Positions 62,739-64,000 of a DNA stretch of 64,000 bases are shown here, in pieces. Numbering within the stretch: the first letter of the stretch is position 1; each line of letters begins with the position of its first letter. The notes under the pieces are model-generated. The model was given only the letters and a program-made list of their open reading frames with translations, searched no databases and was not told the DNA's origin. Where the stretch lies: the NCBI GenBank assembly GCA_019752375.1, contig JAIEMG010000045.1:1-64000 (forward strand). Reading direction: 5' to 3'. A program made the position numbers and the translations under genes. This DNA comes from Gemmataceae bacterium. Lineage in GTDB: Bacteria > Planctomycetota > Planctomycetia > Gemmatales > Gemmataceae.

Positions 62739-64000
62739 TCACTCGCTTACAGGCTCGATCTTCCACACCACACTCTTCACTTTGGGGTCGGGCCACTGAC
62801 CAACCCCATCGCCAGCTTTCGTGGATGCGCCTGTCACGTCCAGGTACATGTTGCTGTGCAGGTTCAGTATTCTGCATGACCCGTCGTTCGCAGGCTCGAT
62901 CTTCCACACCACACTTTTCACTTTCGGGTCGGGCCACTGGCCCACCCCTGCGCCCGCCTTCGTGGATGCGCCTGTCACGTCCAGGTACATGTTGCTGTGC
63001 AGGTTCAGTATTCTGCATGACCCGTCGTTCGCAGGTTCGATCTTCCACACCACTCCCCTGACCTTTGTTTCTGGCCACTGGCCAACGCCGTCACCCGCTT
63101 TCGTGGATGAACCCAAGACGTACAAGTACATGCCGCTGTGCAGATTGCGAATCAGGCAGGTCGTTGCCTGTTTAATAGGGGTTGGGCTTGGAGCGGCAGT
63201 TTTGGTTGCAGTCCAGTACCACACTGCTCCGTTGCCGTGCTTATGCTGGCCTGTCAAAGTGTCTTCATCCTTGAACGCCAACTCTGCCTTGCCCCACTGA
63301 GGGTCGTTGTAAGTGACACTAACTGTGCTGCCTGCAACTGCCCACATGCCTTTTTCGGCACCGTTTTCAATCATCTTGCGGTCGTCATCGAACCTGATGG
63401 TTGACGAATTGCTCTCCGTACCTCTGCTGTACTTTAATCTGTAGGTTCCAACTACCCGACGAGCCAGGCGTTCCCCTGTCAATTCCTTCTTCAACACCCA
63501 AGACCATATCGCTCCATTGCCATGCTTGTGCTGACCCGTCACGGTGTCTTCATCCTTGAACGCCAACTCTGCCTTACCCCACTGAGGATCGTTGTAAGTG
63601 ACAATGATCGTGCTGCCTGCAACTGCCCAAGTGCCTTTTTCGGCACTGTTTTCAAACATCTTGTGATCGTCGGTGAACCTGATGGTTGATGAATTGCTCT
63701 CCGTGCCTCTGCTGTAATTCAATCTGTAAGTTCCAACTACCTTGCCGTCAAGCGTCCCAAGCGGCGTTGTTTGCGGGACAAATGCTTTTGTTGAAGGCAC
63801 TGCCGCGCCGCGTTTGGAGTCATTGACGGCCAGGGACGAAGAGGGCGGCGGCGGGCCTTGCATCAAGAGATACGCGCCAACTGCAACTCCCGCCATCACC
63901 AGGCAGCCGATCAGGACCGCTGCTAGGACTCCCTTCCCGCCCTGCTTTTTCCGTGGCCGCGCTGGAGTGTCAGGAGGGACAAACGGATTCGGTTCAGCGG
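62739..64000 (-). CDS. Membrane-anchored ricin-lectin protein (5' end outside window)
   Basis: At least 420 codons, open to the right edge. Order from the N-terminal side: proline-rich segment and basic stop (ARPRKKQGGKG), one membrane helix (VLAAVLIGCLVMAGVAVGAY), two near-identical 80-residue beta units (VGTYRLNYSRGTESNSSTIR... GQHKHGNGAIW), then three 47-residue ricin B-type repeats (CRILNLHSNMYLDVTGASTK, GVVWKIEPAND). Extracytoplasmic carbohydrate binding is likely. The missing N-terminus could be a kinase or other cytoplasmic domain. Confidence 0.75.
   Translation of the reverse strand, partial: AEPNPFVPPDTPARPRKKQGGKGVLAAVLIGCLVMAGVAVGAYLLMQGPPPPSSSLAVNDSKRGAAVPSTKAFVPQTTPLGTLDGKVVGTYRLNYSRGTESNSSTIRFTDDHKMFENSAEKGTWAVAGSTIIVTYNDPQWGKAELAFKDEDTVTGQHKHGNGAIWSWVLKKELTGERLARRVVGTYRLKYSRGTESNSSTIRFDDDRKMIENGAEKGMWAVAGSTVSVTYNDPQWGKAELAFKDEDTLTGQHKHGNGAVWYWTATKTAAPSPTPIKQATTCLIRNLHSGMYLYVLGSSTKAGDGVGQWPETKVRGVVWKIEPANDGSCRILNLHSNMYLDVTGASTKAGAGVGQWPDPKVKSVVWKIEPANDGSCRILNLHSNMYLDVTGASTKAGDGVGQWPDPKVKSVVWKIEPVSE
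62751..63170 (-). repeat. Three 141-bp tandem repeats in the lectin gene
   Basis: Period 141 bp (47 codons). Units near 62751 and 62892 are almost identical at DNA level and the third (from about 63033) is more diverged, indicating a recent unit duplication. Confidence 0.75.

Overview
The window looks like a chromosomal piece of a planctomycete, most likely of the Gemmataceae. The evidence is a Tat-secreted DUF1501 protein, several secreted HEAT/TPR-repeat proteins, a PA14-like secreted pair, a CxxCH membrane protein, dense palindromic intergenic repeats, and three tandem copies of a WL-x-DDP-x-x-ML protein family that I remember as abundant in Gemmata. Composition is high-GC. No rRNA genes or CRISPR arrays were seen; one tRNA is clear.

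Bases 1-9053 are an accessory surface/secretion locus. A module made of the end of a helical-repeat gene, a 12-bp spacer and a secreted PA14-like protein is present twice. The two copies share about 573 bp and then split into unrelated C-terminal halves, one with EF-hand-like loops and one with a HELGH zincin motif. Each is followed by a different small secreted gene. A hairpin repeat that carries its own Shine-Dalgarno and GTG start precedes two of the genes.

Bases 9132-27465 are housekeeping chromosome: M19 dipeptidase, ketol-acid reductoisomerase, a methyltransferase, an MlaE-type permease, lexA, trpD, a divergent nucleoside hydrolase, two PIG-V-like GT-C proteins, a CxxCH membrane protein, a DHH phosphoesterase, a GT-C-like membrane protein, DUF1501 and a FrnE-like DsbA protein. 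Palindromic intergenic elements sit at 14090-14300 and 16109-16224.

Bases 27480-29732 hold mobile debris (an IS630 fragment joined to a frameshifted tyrosine recombinase) and a complete ISAs1-family element with terminal inverted repeats and a 10-bp target duplication. Directly after comes tRNA-Pro(CGG) and, 190 bp downstream, a tyrosine integrase.

From there to the right edge the gene content is that of an integrated plasmid or integrative element of at least 34 kb. It holds an excisionase-like protein fused to a methyltransferase-like domain without DPPY, a disrupted Dam methylase, an archaeo-eukaryotic-type primase followed by a roughly 30-bp-spaced GTTATTA repeat array (candidate origin), a DNA methyltransferase, a NucS-like nuclease, a reverse transcriptase with YMDD and a long helical C-terminus (probable defence RT), a riboflavin-kinase-like protein, ArdC-like antirestriction, a RuvB-like ATPase, a second XerC/D-like recombinase, plasmid-type small genes and a ricin-lectin membrane protein. 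The left part is mostly minus strand and the right part mostly plus strand. A short motif with core CTGC(A/C)ATTGTACC recurs at a near-constant distance (about 37-45 bp) upstream of many start codons in this island and may be an island-wide promoter or operator. The best candidates for undescribed biology are this motif regulon, the reverse transcriptase neighbourhood, the methyltransferase-excisionase fusion and the domain-swapping PA14 pair.
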